Positions 1-8,885 of a DNA stretch of 64,000 nt are shown piece by piece. Every line of letters starts with the position of its first letter. Within the stretch, counting starts at the first letter, position 1. Origin of the DNA: CAXQUZ01 sp942491145 (GTDB taxonomy: Bacteria; Myxococcota_A; UBA796; UBA2385); the NCBI GenBank assembly GCA_942491145.1, contig CALOBC010000035.1, positions 434,001 through 498,000 on the forward strand, read 5' to 3'. The notes beneath the pieces were generated by a model that saw only the letters and a list, made by a program, of their open reading frames with translations, was not told the DNA's origin and did not search any database. The translations under genes and the position numbers were made by a program.

Positions 1-55
1 CCGCGGCAGCTGAGTCACCCGCTTCCGCGCCCCACTCTCGCCCCGAGGACAACCC

Positions 56-1207
56 ATGCACGACGCGCTCTTTGCCCAGTACTTTGACGAGACCCACGAT
101 GCGTACCGAGACGCGTGTCGACAGTTTGTGCGTGCGGAGATCCAGCCCCATGTGGAGACCTGGGAGGAGGCTGGTGGCTTTCCCCGTTCGCTCTACAAGA
201 AAGCTGCAGAGTCCGGCATTCTCGCGGCGGGCTTGCCGCAGCAATACGGCGGTGGAGGCGGCGATGTGTTCCACACGGTGGTCGCGGCCGAGGAGCTGCA
301 GCGGGGGGGCAGCGCGGGCGTGGCGGTGGGGCTCAGCTCCTATGCCATTGCGTTGCCGCCGATTCTTGCATTGGGCACCGAAGCACAGAAACAACGCTTC
401 GTGGTGCCGGTGCTCTCAGGGGACAAGGTCGCGGCCCTCGCCATCACCGAGCCGGGGGCGGGCAGTGACGTGGCCGGCGTGCGCACCCGAGCCGTCCAAG
501 ATGGCGACCACTACCGCATCTCAGGCGAAAAGACGTTCATCACCAGCGGCGTGAACGGCGACTTCATCACGGTGCTCGCCCGCACCGGCGACCACCCCCA
601 CCGGGGCCTCACGTTCTTTGTGGTGGAGCGGGACATGCCGGGCTTCACGGTCGGGCGGGCCCTCAAGAAGACGGGATGGTGGGCCTCAGACACCGCCGAG
701 CTGCACTTTGACAACGTGGTGGTGCCGGTGGCCAACCGCATCGGCCCCGAAGGCTCGGGCTTTGTGGCCTTGATGAACAACTTTGCGGGCGAGCGGTTGT
801 TGTTGGCGGTCAATGGCTGTGCGCTGGCCATGCTGGCGCTCGACGAGGCCCACGCCTACGCGCAGCAACGGGAGGCCTTCGGACGCACGCTGGCGGGCTT
901 CCAGGTCACACGACACAAGCTGGCGCGCATGGCCACCCAGGTCGCCAGCGCGCGGGCGCTCACCTATGCCGCGGCGGCTCGGCTCAACCGGGGAGAGGTG
1001 GCCATGGATGAGCTGGCGATGGCCAAGAACCACGCCGGTGACGTGGCCCGGGACGTGTGTTGGGAGGCGGTCCAGATCTTCGGCGGCATGGGCTATATGC
1101 GCGAGTGCCGGGTGGAGCGGCTGGCCCGGGATGCGCGGTTGTTGCCCATTGGCGGCGGCACCCAGGAGATCATGAACGAATTGATTGCCCGAGGGATGGG
1201 GCTGTAG
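56..1207 (+). CDS. acyl-CoA dehydrogenase
   Basis: A 383-residue FAD enzyme that would oxidise an acyl-CoA to the trans-2-enoyl-CoA in fatty or branched-chain acid breakdown, passing electrons to ETF. The normal family order is visible: helical N-terminal part, a middle beta part with ITEPGAGSDVAG, and a C-terminal helical domain with QREAFGRTLAGFQ and IFGGMGYM. The position of the MCAD-type catalytic glutamate (YEGT) is glycine here (GGGTQEI). The glutamate in AGERLLLA, residue 246, fits the helix-G catalytic base of isovaleryl- and long-chain-type members. This suggests a long or branched substrate, but that is inference. GAGGA lies six bases before the ATG. The length is normal and the gene looks complete. 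Confidence 0.95.
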   Translation: MHDALFAQYFDETHDAYRDACRQFVRAEIQPHVETWEEAGGFPRSLYKKAAESGILAAGLPQQYGGGGGDVFHTVVAAEELQRGGSAGVAVGLSSYAIALPPILALGTEAQKQRFVVPVLSGDKVAALAITEPGAGSDVAGVRTRAVQDGDHYRISGEKTFITSGVNGDFITVLARTGDHPHRGLTFFVVERDMPGFTVGRALKKTGWWASDTAELHFDNVVVPVANRIGPEGSGFVALMNNFAGERLLLAVNGCALAMLALDEAHAYAQQREAFGRTLAGFQVTRHKLARMATQVASARALTYAAAARLNRGEVAMDELAMAKNHAGDVARDVCWEAVQIFGGMGYMRECRVERLARDARLLPIGGGTQEIMNELIARGMGL

Positions 1208-1277
1208 GGCGGACGTTGCCGGATTGGCCGGGGCCGGCGGCCGACCAACCGGGTAAGGCGCAGGTCGGAGATTCGAC

Positions 1278-1580
1278 ATGGCCCTCAGCACGAAGCAGAC
1301 CAAGCAGCTACGCGGACTCGCCCACCACCTGCGACCCGCGGTGATGATTGGCGACAATGGCGTGACAGACAATATTGTCGCCAACACCGAGGACTTTCTT
1401 GAGAAGCTGGAGCTGATCAAGGTGAAGGTGTCGCTTCCCCGAGAGGGGGTCGCTGAAGCGGCCACTGAGCTGTGTGCGCGCACCGGCGCCGAGCTGGCTG
1501 GCTCCATCGGCAAGGTGTTGATCATCTATCGGCGTCGCCGCGAAGGAAAGCCGACAATCCGTCTGGTGCGCTCCAGTTGA
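1278..1580 (+). CDS. yhbY: YhbY family RNA-binding protein (CRM domain)
   Basis: A 100-residue single-domain protein of the CRS1/YhbY (CRM) family, an RNA-binding fold linked to ribosome assembly. The GxxG-type loop appears as MIGDNGVTDNI near residues 25-35, followed by the conserved ELIKVKV strand around residue 50 and a basic C-terminus (YRRRREGKP). GGAG sits eight bases before the ATG. It lies about 70 bases after the acyl-CoA dehydrogenase and seven bases before the aminotransferase, so it is probably co-transcribed at least with the latter. The functional link to its neighbours is not obvious. Confidence 0.9.
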   Translation: MALSTKQTKQLRGLAHHLRPAVMIGDNGVTDNIVANTEDFLEKLELIKVKVSLPREGVAEAATELCARTGAELAGSIGKVLIIYRRRREGKPTIRLVRSS

Positions 1581-1587
1581 GTCCTGC

Positions 1588-2829
1588 ATGAACAACTTAC
1601 CGCAAGCATTCCGCAAGGTACCCCGCACCGGCGTCATCTACGCGATGAACGAGGCCCGGTGGCACGGGTACCATCCCGACGACCCCACCTGGGCGAATCT
1701 GGGCCAGGGTGCGCCCGAGACCAGCGCTCTGCCCGGGTCTCCGCCGCGCGTCAACCAAGTGTGCTTCACCGATGCCGACTGTGAGTACAGCCCGGTGGCG
1801 GGGCTCATGGAGCTCCGCGAGGCCGTCGCTGCGCTCTACAACACACGCTACCGGAAGGGCCGGGCCAGCCAATACACGGCGAAGAATGTCGCCATTGTGG
1901 CCGGTGGACGCACGGCGCTCACCCGGGTGGCCTCGACGCTGGGCCGCACCCACCTGGGCCACTTTCTGCCGGACTACACCGTCTACGAAGAACTGCTGGA
2001 GGCCTTTCCCAGCTTCGTGCCGATGCCCATCATGCTCGATCCCCGCAAGCGGTACCGCTTTGATGTGGACGACCTGGAGCGAGAGATCTCGGGGCGGGGG
2101 CTCGGTGCGCTGCTGATGAGCAACCCCTGCAACCCCACGGGCAAGCTGGTGCAGGGCAAAGAGATGGAAGCGTGGGTGGCCCTGGGCCGAGACCTCGACT
2201 GCACGCTGATCATCGACGAGTTCTACGCCCACTATGTCTATGGGGGGCCGGACAAGTCGGTGTCCGCCGCTTCGGCAGTGGACGATGTCAATTCCGATCC
2301 GGTGGTCATTCTGGACGGGCTGACGAAGAACTGGCGCTACCCTGGCTGGCGTGTCGCATGGGTGGTGGGCCCCGAGGCGGTCATCGATGCGGTGTCGAGC
2401 GCGGGCAGCTTCCTCGACGGCGGCTGTGCGCGACCGATGCAGCTCGCGGCCTTGCCGTTGCTCGACGCTGCGGTCGCCGATGCCGAGGCCGCTGCGATCC
2501 AGGGCAGCTTTCGCCAGAAGCGCGAGCGCATGATGGCGGGGCTCGAAGCGCTCAACATTCCCGTTGACCTGTCCCCCGAGGGTGGCTTCTATTGTTGGGG
2601 CGACCTGAGCCGGCTGCCGAGCGACCGCAACAACGGGCGCAGCTTCTTCCTCAAGGCGCTGCAAGCCAAGGTGATCACCGTGCCTGGGGACTTCTTCGAC
2701 ATCGACCCGGGCTTGCGCCGCAGCGGTCGGCCCAGCCGCTTTCGGCACTTCGCGCGGTTCAGCTTCGGCCCGTCGATGGACACGGTCGAGCAAGGGCTCG
2801 AAGGCTTGGCGAGGGCGATCAAGTCATGA
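1588..2829 (+). CDS. aminotransferase class I/II (PLP fold type I)
   Basis: A 413-residue PLP-dependent aminotransferase of the aspartate-aminotransferase fold. Visible landmarks are YSPVAGLMELREAVA in the N-terminal part, NPCNPTGK, the cofactor-binding DEFYAHYVY, the Schiff-base lysine region LTKNWRYPGWR, and a C-terminal arginine (FRHFARFSFG) suited to carboxylate binding. The substrate cannot be read from sequence; amino-acid interconversion is the safe statement. The ATG is seven bases after the YhbY stop. The stop codon overlaps the ATG of the next gene (ATGA), which suggests translational coupling. Confidence 0.93.
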   Translation: MNNLPQAFRKVPRTGVIYAMNEARWHGYHPDDPTWANLGQGAPETSALPGSPPRVNQVCFTDADCEYSPVAGLMELREAVAALYNTRYRKGRASQYTAKNVAIVAGGRTALTRVASTLGRTHLGHFLPDYTVYEELLEAFPSFVPMPIMLDPRKRYRFDVDDLEREISGRGLGALLMSNPCNPTGKLVQGKEMEAWVALGRDLDCTLIIDEFYAHYVYGGPDKSVSAASAVDDVNSDPVVILDGLTKNWRYPGWRVAWVVGPEAVIDAVSSAGSFLDGGCARPMQLAALPLLDAAVADAEAAAIQGSFRQKRERMMAGLEALNIPVDLSPEGGFYCWGDLSRLPSDRNNGRSFFLKALQAKVITVPGDFFDIDPGLRRSGRPSRFRHFARFSFGPSMDTVEQGLEGLARAIKS

Positions 2830-3521
2830 ACCGCCGGCGGTTGGTCCAGGGGGGCCTGGGGCTCGCCGCGATGCTCTGGGCGAGACCGAGCGGTGCCTGG
2901 GACCCCTGGGTGGCGCCGGACATCCCGCCGGAGCCGGGCTTCTTGCCGCTGAACGGGGCCATCTTGCGCCTGGTCCGGGAGTACGACTTCGGCGCCGCCA
3001 ACCCCTACCGCTGGGCGCCGGGCATGCACGTGGACGGCACCACCCGCGACCTGTCCTATGGCGGGGTGCCCTTGGCGCGGGCGTCGGCGGATGGGGCCAT
3101 CCACTGCTCGGGCATCACGTTTGAAGTGTGGTTGCGGGCGTTGCTCCGGGCGGGTGTGCCCACAGACCTGAGCGCCGATGCGTTGTTGCAGCTCAAAGAG
3201 CACTGGTATGTGCGCGGAGGCGACGAGCGGGGACTGGCGCGGGGGCTGCTGGACCTTCGGCTGGGGCTGTCTCAGCACACCCTCGATGCGATGCGTCCCG
3301 GCGACCTGATCCAGTTCTGGCGCAACTCGGGAAAGGGCCACAGTGCCGTGGTGATCGAGCATCGCTTGAACCGTGCGGGCGGTGTGCGGGGCCTGGCGGT
3401 GTGGAGCGCCCAGGGCATCTCGGAGGGCATCGGCATTCGGTATGTGTCGGTGGGGCCGGGAGAGCACCAGATCGCCGCGGGCCGTTGGTATGGTGTGCGG
3501 CCAGTGGTGCCGCTGGTGTAG
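2826..3521 (+). CDS. secreted NlpC/P60-like protein
   Basis: A 231-residue protein starting at the ATG overlapping the aminotransferase stop. The N-terminus (RRRLVQGGLGLAAMLWARPSGAW) has a twin-arginine-like export signal with an alanine-rich core. The mature part has a possible Cys-His pair: Cys in GAIHCSGITFEVW near residue 100 and His in GKGHSAVVIEH near residue 175, with FWRNSGKGHS resembling the His strand of NlpC/P60-type amidases. A peptidoglycan or acyl-transfer role at the cell surface would follow, but sequence similarity is weak and the third catalytic residue is not assigned. An uncharacterised CHAP-like protein is the alternative. Confidence 0.7.
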   Translation: MNRRRLVQGGLGLAAMLWARPSGAWDPWVAPDIPPEPGFLPLNGAILRLVREYDFGAANPYRWAPGMHVDGTTRDLSYGGVPLARASADGAIHCSGITFEVWLRALLRAGVPTDLSADALLQLKEHWYVRGGDERGLARGLLDLRLGLSQHTLDAMRPGDLIQFWRNSGKGHSAVVIEHRLNRAGGVRGLAVWSAQGISEGIGIRYVSVGPGEHQIAAGRWYGVRPVVPLV

Positions 3522-3641
3522 GGTTGTGGTGAGCAGACTGGCGTGGTGTTGGAGTGTTGCTTGCGTGAGCCCACCGACCCCATCCCCCGCTCACCGGGGG
3601 ACGGATCAGGGCCAAGCCCAGGTGGGGTTGCGGCTGAGCGC

Positions 3642-4949
3642 GTGCCACTCAGCACGTCCCGGCGGTTGGTCTTTGCGCTGCTGACCACGGTCTTGTTCTT
3701 TGGGTTGATCGAGCTGGCGATGGCGGCGGCCTCGGCACCCATGAGCGATGGCGGGGCCTTGCTTGTCGGCAACCACCTGGGTGCCCCCTACCTGGTCCAC
3801 AGCGACGGCGAGGCGGGCTGGGTGCGGGCTCGCCAGGAGCTCACGCCGATGACTTTTGTGCCGGACGCCGTGTCGGACAGGGACCTTCACGTGGCCTTCT
3901 TCGGCGGTTCCACCATGGCGACGCTGCCGCCGGAGGGGCCCGCGTGGCAGCTCGGCGGGCTGTTGGATGTGGCCACCGAGGGCCATGTGGTGCTCACCAA
4001 CGCCGGGGCGGCCGGCTTTGGCAGCAACCGAATCCGCAGCTTGATGGATGAGGTGCTCGGGCACAGCCCGGATGTGGTGGTGCTCTACACCGGCCACAAC
4101 GAGTTCATGGAGGCCCGCCACTCCAGCCAGACGCTCGATGTCCGTCGGGGCGGGCTGCGGCAGCTCCGGGGGACGCTCGAGGGCACGGGCACTTGGCAGC
4201 TGCTCCAAGGAATACTGGGGGGCCCCCCGGACCACCACAAGGGCCCGGGCTCTCCCACGGGCCCGCTGGATCCGGGCGAGGAGCCGCTGCTGTTGGCGCG
4301 CTTTCGGGACAACCTGGAACACATGGGCCGAGCGGCCAAAGCCAGCGGGGCGGCGGTGCTCTGGATCTTGCCGGCCTCCAACCTGTCGTCGCCGCCGCTG
4401 GCCTCGCTGCCGCCGCCAGAACCCGAGCTGCGAGGGCCGGCACTGGCGGGCGAGCCGGGGGCGCGGGCAGCCTATGCGGCCTCGGCCCCCGACGTGGCCG
4501 AGGCGTGGTTCTGGACGGGGCAGGTCGCGCTGGCGCGAGGGGACCGAGGGACTGCGCTGTCTGCGCTGCGCCGGGCCCGGGACCTGGACCAGGATGTGGT
4601 GCGGGCCAAGACCGCGCACCGACAGATCCTGGCAGAGGTGGCGGCCAACTTGGGCATCCGGACGGTGGACGCGGAGGAAGCCCTGCTGGCCCGCACAGGC
4701 GAGCGCTACCTCAAGGGAGGGCTCACCTTCGACGCCATGCACTTGACGGCGGAGGGATACCGGATCGTGGCAGAGATTGCCTACGATGCCCTACAGCAAG
4801 ATGTTCCCGGGCTTCCGTCTCGCCGGTCTCTCGCGGGAAGCCTGCCCGCCCGTGGGCCCGTGCCCATCCGCGACGCGCTGTGTGTGCCCCACGGGCCCGA
4901 GGCGCCCACCGATGGGCTGCGGGTGCGCCATCCGGGTGGACAACGCTGA
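3642..4949 (+). CDS. membrane-anchored SGNH/GDSL hydrolase-like protein
   Basis: A protein of about 435 residues from the GTG at 3642; an in-frame GTG at 3543 would add 33 poorly conserved residues. The N-terminal hydrophobic stretch RLVFALLTTVLFFGLIELAM is a signal anchor. The SGNH pattern is clear: block I FFGGSTMATLPP (catalytic Ser), the glycine block NAGAAGFGSNR, block III TGHNEFMEARHS, and a C-terminal Asp/His pair in DAMHLTAEGYR. A helical TPR-like stretch (WFWTGQVALARGDRGTALSALRRA) lies between blocks III and V, as in other myxobacterial members. Substrate unknown; such proteins often act on acyl or acetyl groups of surface glycans. Confidence 0.8.
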   Translation: MPLSTSRRLVFALLTTVLFFGLIELAMAAASAPMSDGGALLVGNHLGAPYLVHSDGEAGWVRARQELTPMTFVPDAVSDRDLHVAFFGGSTMATLPPEGPAWQLGGLLDVATEGHVVLTNAGAAGFGSNRIRSLMDEVLGHSPDVVVLYTGHNEFMEARHSSQTLDVRRGGLRQLRGTLEGTGTWQLLQGILGGPPDHHKGPGSPTGPLDPGEEPLLLARFRDNLEHMGRAAKASGAAVLWILPASNLSSPPLASLPPPEPELRGPALAGEPGARAAYAASAPDVAEAWFWTGQVALARGDRGTALSALRRARDLDQDVVRAKTAHRQILAEVAANLGIRTVDAEEALLARTGERYLKGGLTFDAMHLTAEGYRIVAEIAYDALQQDVPGLPSRRSLAGSLPARGPVPIRDALCVPHGPEAPTDGLRVRHPGGQR

Positions 4950-4959
4950 GCGTGCAAGG

Positions 4960-4986
4960 ACCGGCCTGTGCCGATCCTCGGCCGGT
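4960..4986. terminator. inverted repeat between convergent genes
   Basis: Seven-base arms ACCGGCC (4960-4966) and GGCCGGT (4980-4986) with a 13-base loop lie just after the SGNH gene stop and just before the end of the oppositely oriented MopE-repeat gene. There is no T tract, so it is only a candidate bidirectional terminator. Confidence 0.4.
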
Positions 4987-4989
4987 GCT

Positions 4990-6414
4990 TCAGTCGGGGG
5001 TGGCGGTGTCGCAGTCATCGTCGATGCCGTTGGACGGGATCTCCACGGCGGCCGGGCTCACGCTGGGGTTGGCGTCGTTGCAGTCGCCGCCCACCTCGGT
5101 GAAGCCGTCGCCGTCGTCGTCGTAGGCGGTGGTGCCCTCGTCGACGAAGCCGTCGCAGTCCTCGTCCACCCAGTCGGCCGTCTCGGTCGCGCCCGGGTAG
5201 ACCCCGCTGTCGGTGTCGTCGCAGTCGCCGCCCACCTCGGTGAAGCCGTCGCCGTCGTCGTCATAGGCGGTGGTGCCCTCGTCGACGATGCCGTCGCAGT
5301 CGTCATCCAGGCCATTGGGCAGCTCGGTCGCCCCCGGGTGGATGTCGGCGTTGCCCTCGTTGCAGTCGCCGGCCGCTTCGATGTAGCCGTCGCCGTCCAC
5401 GTCGTCTTGGCCGTGGTCGACCGTGCCGTCGCAGTCGTCGTCGATGCCGTTGCTGTAGTCCTCGGTGGTGTGGGGGCCCACAGCGCTGTCGTCGTCGTTG
5501 CAGTCCCCCTCAGCCTCGGACGCACCGTCGCCGTCATCGTCCGAGCACTCGGTGTTCTCGTCGAGCTCGCCGTTGCAGTTGTTGTCGGCGCCGTCGCAGA
5601 CTTCGGCCGCGGCGGGGTGCACGTCGTCCCGTGTGTCGTCGCAGTCGGACGCACACCAAGAGAAGCCGTCGCCGTCCTGGTCGAAGCTGCCGCCGCCGCC
5701 GGCCGAGCAGTCATTGCCCCGCAGCTCGACGGTGCCCTCGGTGACCCAGTCGCCCAGGTTCAGGGTGCCCAGGCCCGTCTGGGCGTTGTCGTCGGTGGGG
5801 TTGAACACCACCGAGACGTCCACGCTGAGGCCGGGCTCGACCACCAAGGGCAGCGGCGATGCGCTGGCGAAGGTGGTGTTGTCGAAGGTGGCCTCGTCGA
5901 TGCTGAGGTCCATCGTGCCAGTGTTCTCGACCGTGATGCTCGCGGTGGCGCTCTCGCCCGCGGGCACACGGCCAAAGTCGATGAGCGGCGGCAGCACCCG
6001 GGCAGCGGGAAGTCCCGCTTCACCGCGCAGCTCGATCTCGTCTTCGCCGGCTTGGTGGGTGATGGTCACCCGCGCCCAGCTCCGGCCGGGCTCGTCGGGC
6101 ATCCAGCGGATGATCAGCTCTTCGCTGCCGTCCCCCGGGATGGTCGGAAGGGGGTCGGTGACGAGGGAGAAGGCGTCGCCTTCGACGTTGAAGACGTCCA
6201 CCGCGAGCACCTTGATGTCCACCTTCGTGGCCGTCAGGATGATCTGGGTGTCGACCTCGGTGTCGACGGCTTGCAGACCCAGGTCGGTGAAGCGGGGACT
6301 GACCGAGACATCACCCTCGATCTTGCCCACCCCGACGTCGGAGCTGCAGCCGGTGGTGAGGGCCCCGAGCAAGCTGAGACAGACCAGGGCGCGGTGGGCC
6401 AGCGAGCGGCTCAT
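4990..6414 (-). CDS. lipoprotein with anchor-D-like domain and MopE-type repeats
   Basis: A 474-residue lipoprotein: the signal peptide ends in the lipobox LTTGC (Cys 23). Residues about 30-230 look like immunoglobulin-like ASH / choice-of-anchor-D domains (for example VENTGTMDLSIDEATF). The C-terminal half carries five DCDD/DCND putative metal-binding units of the MopE type, each with DGDGF, a DCDD-like core, a PGATE-like segment and DDDCDG. MopE of Methylococcus binds copper, but ligand identity here is unknown. The ATG overlaps the stop of the upstream MopE-repeat gene (ATGA), so the two are translationally coupled. The repeats may bind calcium and rigidify the protein; that is inference. 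Confidence 0.85.
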   Translation of the reverse strand: MSRSLAHRALVCLSLLGALTTGCSSDVGVGKIEGDVSVSPRFTDLGLQAVDTEVDTQIILTATKVDIKVLAVDVFNVEGDAFSLVTDPLPTIPGDGSEELIIRWMPDEPGRSWARVTITHQAGEDEIELRGEAGLPAARVLPPLIDFGRVPAGESATASITVENTGTMDLSIDEATFDNTTFASASPLPLVVEPGLSVDVSVVFNPTDDNAQTGLGTLNLGDWVTEGTVELRGNDCSAGGGGSFDQDGDGFSWCASDCDDTRDDVHPAAAEVCDGADNNCNGELDENTECSDDDGDGASEAEGDCNDDDSAVGPHTTEDYSNGIDDDCDGTVDHGQDDVDGDGYIEAAGDCNEGNADIHPGATELPNGLDDDCDGIVDEGTTAYDDDGDGFTEVGGDCDDTDSGVYPGATETADWVDEDCDGFVDEGTTAYDDDGDGFTEVGGDCNDANPSVSPAAVEIPSNGIDDDCDTATPD

Positions 6415-8702
6415 TGTGCACCTCCCACGTCACCGTGATCTTGGCGGCGGCGGACCAGCAGCCCCAGCAAGCCCAGGGCGAGGCCCATGAGACCGACCGG
6501 CGCTTGTGCGGTGGCGCAGCCTCCCTCCTTGTCGGACTCGGTGCTCAGGCCTGAGCCTTCCACTTCCACACAGCCATCGTCGGCCGTGCCATTGCAGTCG
6601 TTGTCGACGCCATCACACATCTCGGTGGCGCCCGGGTAGACCCAGCCGTCATCATCGTCGCAGTCGCCATCTTCGACGGTGTAGCCGTCAGCGTCGGCGT
6701 CGTCTGCCGTGGCGCTCTCGTCCGTGGAGCCGTCGCAGTCGTCGTCGATGCCGTTGGTGGTGTCTTCGGTGGCCGCCGGTGAGATGTCGGCGTCCTCGTC
6801 ATCGCAGTCGCCGCCGTCCTCGGAGAAGCCGTCGCCGTCGTCGTCCACGCCCGGTCCACCTTCGTCCACGTCCCCGTCGCAGTCATCGTCCAGACCGTTC
6901 GTTGGGTCTTCTTCGGCTTCGGGGTTGGTGAGCGGGTCGGTGTCGTCGCAGTCGCCGGTGGCCTCGGACCAGCCGTCGCCGTCGTCGTCGCCGTTGATGG
7001 TGCCTTCGTCCGTCTCGCCGTCGCAGTCGTTGTCGATCCCATCAGGCAGCTCGGCGGCCCCTGGGTAGGTGCTCGGGTCGGAGTCGTCGCAGTCGCCGGC
7101 CCACGATGCCACACCGTCGCCGTCCAGATCCACGGCGCCGTCGTCGACCACACCATCACAGTCGTCGTCGATGCCGTTGCCGTACACCTCGGTCGCCACG
7201 GGGCTGACCGTCGCGTCGCTGTCGTTGCAGTCGCCGGCGTCTTCGGTCCAGCCATCGCCGTCATCGTCGTATAGGACGGTGCCTTCGTCGGTCACGCCGT
7301 CACAGTCCTCATCCACGCCGTCGGCGGTCTCTGTGGCGGCAGGGCTCACGCTGGCGTCGCTGTCATCGCAGTCGCCGGCGTCTTCGGTGAAGCCGTCGCC
7401 GTCGTCGTCATACCAGGACGTGCCGTCGTCGACATCGCCGTCGCAGTCCTGATCCACACCGTCTGCAGACTCGCTGGCGCCCGGGTAGGTGGACGCCTCA
7501 GTGTCGTCGCAGTCGGTGCCCCCGGCCACGGCTGCCGAGAAGCCGTCACCGTCCACGTCGTCGAGGTCCGCGCCGTCGCAGTCCTGGTCGATGCCGTCGT
7601 AGGCCACCTCGGTCGCGGCGGGGTTGATGTCCCAGTCGGTGTCGTCGCAGTCCCCGTCGGGGAGCCCGCCGGTGCCGCTCACGCCCGTGGTGACAAAGCC
7701 CAGATAGCCGGAGGGCACGTAGCCATCGCGGTCTTGGTCGAAGTCGTCGTCCTGGGCGCAGTCCTGGTCGATGCCGTCGTACCAGCTCTCGATCGCCCCC
7801 GGGTTGATCGCGGGATCGCTGTCGTCGCAGTCGTAGCCGGTGCCGTAGCCATCCGGGCCCACATAGCCGTCCCCATCGACGTCATCGAGGTCAACACCGT
7901 CGCAGTCCTCGTCGATGCCATTGTAGGGCACCTCGGACGCACCCGGGTTGATGGTGGGGTCAGCATCGTCGCAGTCGGTGCCGCCGCAGCTGCCAGTGGC
8001 GTCGTAGCCATCGGAGTCACTGTCACAGCTCACGCCGCCGCTGATGAGGTACTCGACCTCGTTGGCGATCAGCTCGACGATGTCCTTTGTGCCGTCACCA
8101 TCGGCATCGTAGGGATAGTCATCGAACAGGAAGCCGTTGTAGATGGTGGTGCCACCGTTGCCGATCACGATCGCGGCGTTGGTGGTGGAGGTCGACCCCG
8201 AGTAGCCCCCGACGCTGGTGGCCCCGCTTGATGGGCTCATCCGGTCGCCGTTGTCGCCCCAGCCGGCGTCGATGCCCGACATGGTGGTGGGCGGCTGGTA
8301 GACGCCGTTCCAGATGGGGTGGGAGGTGTCCCAGGAGTACAGCGTGAGCGGCGCGCTGATGGAGCTCACCACGGTGGCGTCCATCGTGCTCTGGAGCGAG
8401 GAGCTGGTGTCCATGTCCCAGTAGCCGACGATGGCCATGCCGCCGCCGGAGACGTGGTTGGCCATGGCGGCTTCCCAGGATCCCGAGGGCTTCGTGCTGG
8501 GATAGTCCATCAGCACGAGATCGTAGCTGCCGGAGTTCACCAGTGTGGTGAAGTTGGAGCTGCTCGCGGTTGTGTAGGCGTAGCCGAGAGCGTCGAGCGC
8601 ATCGCCACCGTAGCCGGACCGCACGCTCTGTTCGTACAGCAGGATTGTGGTTGCGTGGGCGCTGGAGCTGGCGCCAACCAGCAATAGAAGAACTGGGGAC
8701 AT
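6411..8702 (-). CDS. secreted MopE-repeat protein with MYXO-CTERM-like tail
   Basis: A 763-residue secreted protein. A signal peptide (MSPVLLLLVGASSSAHA) is followed by a domain of about 210 residues that reads like a glutamine-amidotransferase/ThuA-type flavodoxin fold (TILLYEQSVRSGYGG, YDLVLMDYPS, GGGMAIVGYWD). Then come ten DCDD/DCND putative metal-binding units (residues about 230-700). The C-terminus has GGCATAQAP, a membrane helix (VGLMGLALGLLGLLV) and RRRQ, the MYXO-CTERM sorting pattern in which a protease cleaves near the GC so the protein can be lipid-anchored on the surface. GGAAGG precedes the ATG. It is the first gene of a two-gene unit with the downstream lipoprotein. Confidence 0.87.
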   Translation of the reverse strand: MSPVLLLLVGASSSAHATTILLYEQSVRSGYGGDALDALGYAYTTASSSNFTTLVNSGSYDLVLMDYPSTKPSGSWEAAMANHVSGGGMAIVGYWDMDTSSSLQSTMDATVVSSISAPLTLYSWDTSHPIWNGVYQPPTTMSGIDAGWGDNGDRMSPSSGATSVGGYSGSTSTTNAAIVIGNGGTTIYNGFLFDDYPYDADGDGTKDIVELIANEVEYLISGGVSCDSDSDGYDATGSCGGTDCDDADPTINPGASEVPYNGIDEDCDGVDLDDVDGDGYVGPDGYGTGYDCDDSDPAINPGAIESWYDGIDQDCAQDDDFDQDRDGYVPSGYLGFVTTGVSGTGGLPDGDCDDTDWDINPAATEVAYDGIDQDCDGADLDDVDGDGFSAAVAGGTDCDDTEASTYPGASESADGVDQDCDGDVDDGTSWYDDDGDGFTEDAGDCDDSDASVSPAATETADGVDEDCDGVTDEGTVLYDDDGDGWTEDAGDCNDSDATVSPVATEVYGNGIDDDCDGVVDDGAVDLDGDGVASWAGDCDDSDPSTYPGAAELPDGIDNDCDGETDEGTINGDDDGDGWSEATGDCDDTDPLTNPEAEEDPTNGLDDDCDGDVDEGGPGVDDDGDGFSEDGGDCDDEDADISPAATEDTTNGIDDDCDGSTDESATADDADADGYTVEDGDCDDDDGWVYPGATEMCDGVDNDCNGTADDGCVEVEGSGLSTESDKEGGCATAQAPVGLMGLALGLLGLLVRRRQDHGDVGGAQ

Positions 8703-8885
8703 CGACCTTCCGTGTCAGGGCCAACTGAAGACGCGCACCCGCAGCCAGCGGCAGTTGACACGCATCGTACATGAGGCGCGCGGGGCCGGGAAGGCTGTCT
8801 CGACCCCGGTGCCCCATTTGATGTCTCGTTGGGAAGATTCCACGTCGCGGAACCCGAGCCCATTGTGTGCACAGGTGTTGCCCGC

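Noticed and set aside
4777..6438. A 553-codon open frame on the plus strand over the MopE repeats
   Set aside because: It reads the complement of the DCDD repeats as Val/Ala-rich sequence. The minus strand has a signal peptide, a lipobox and the known repeat family.
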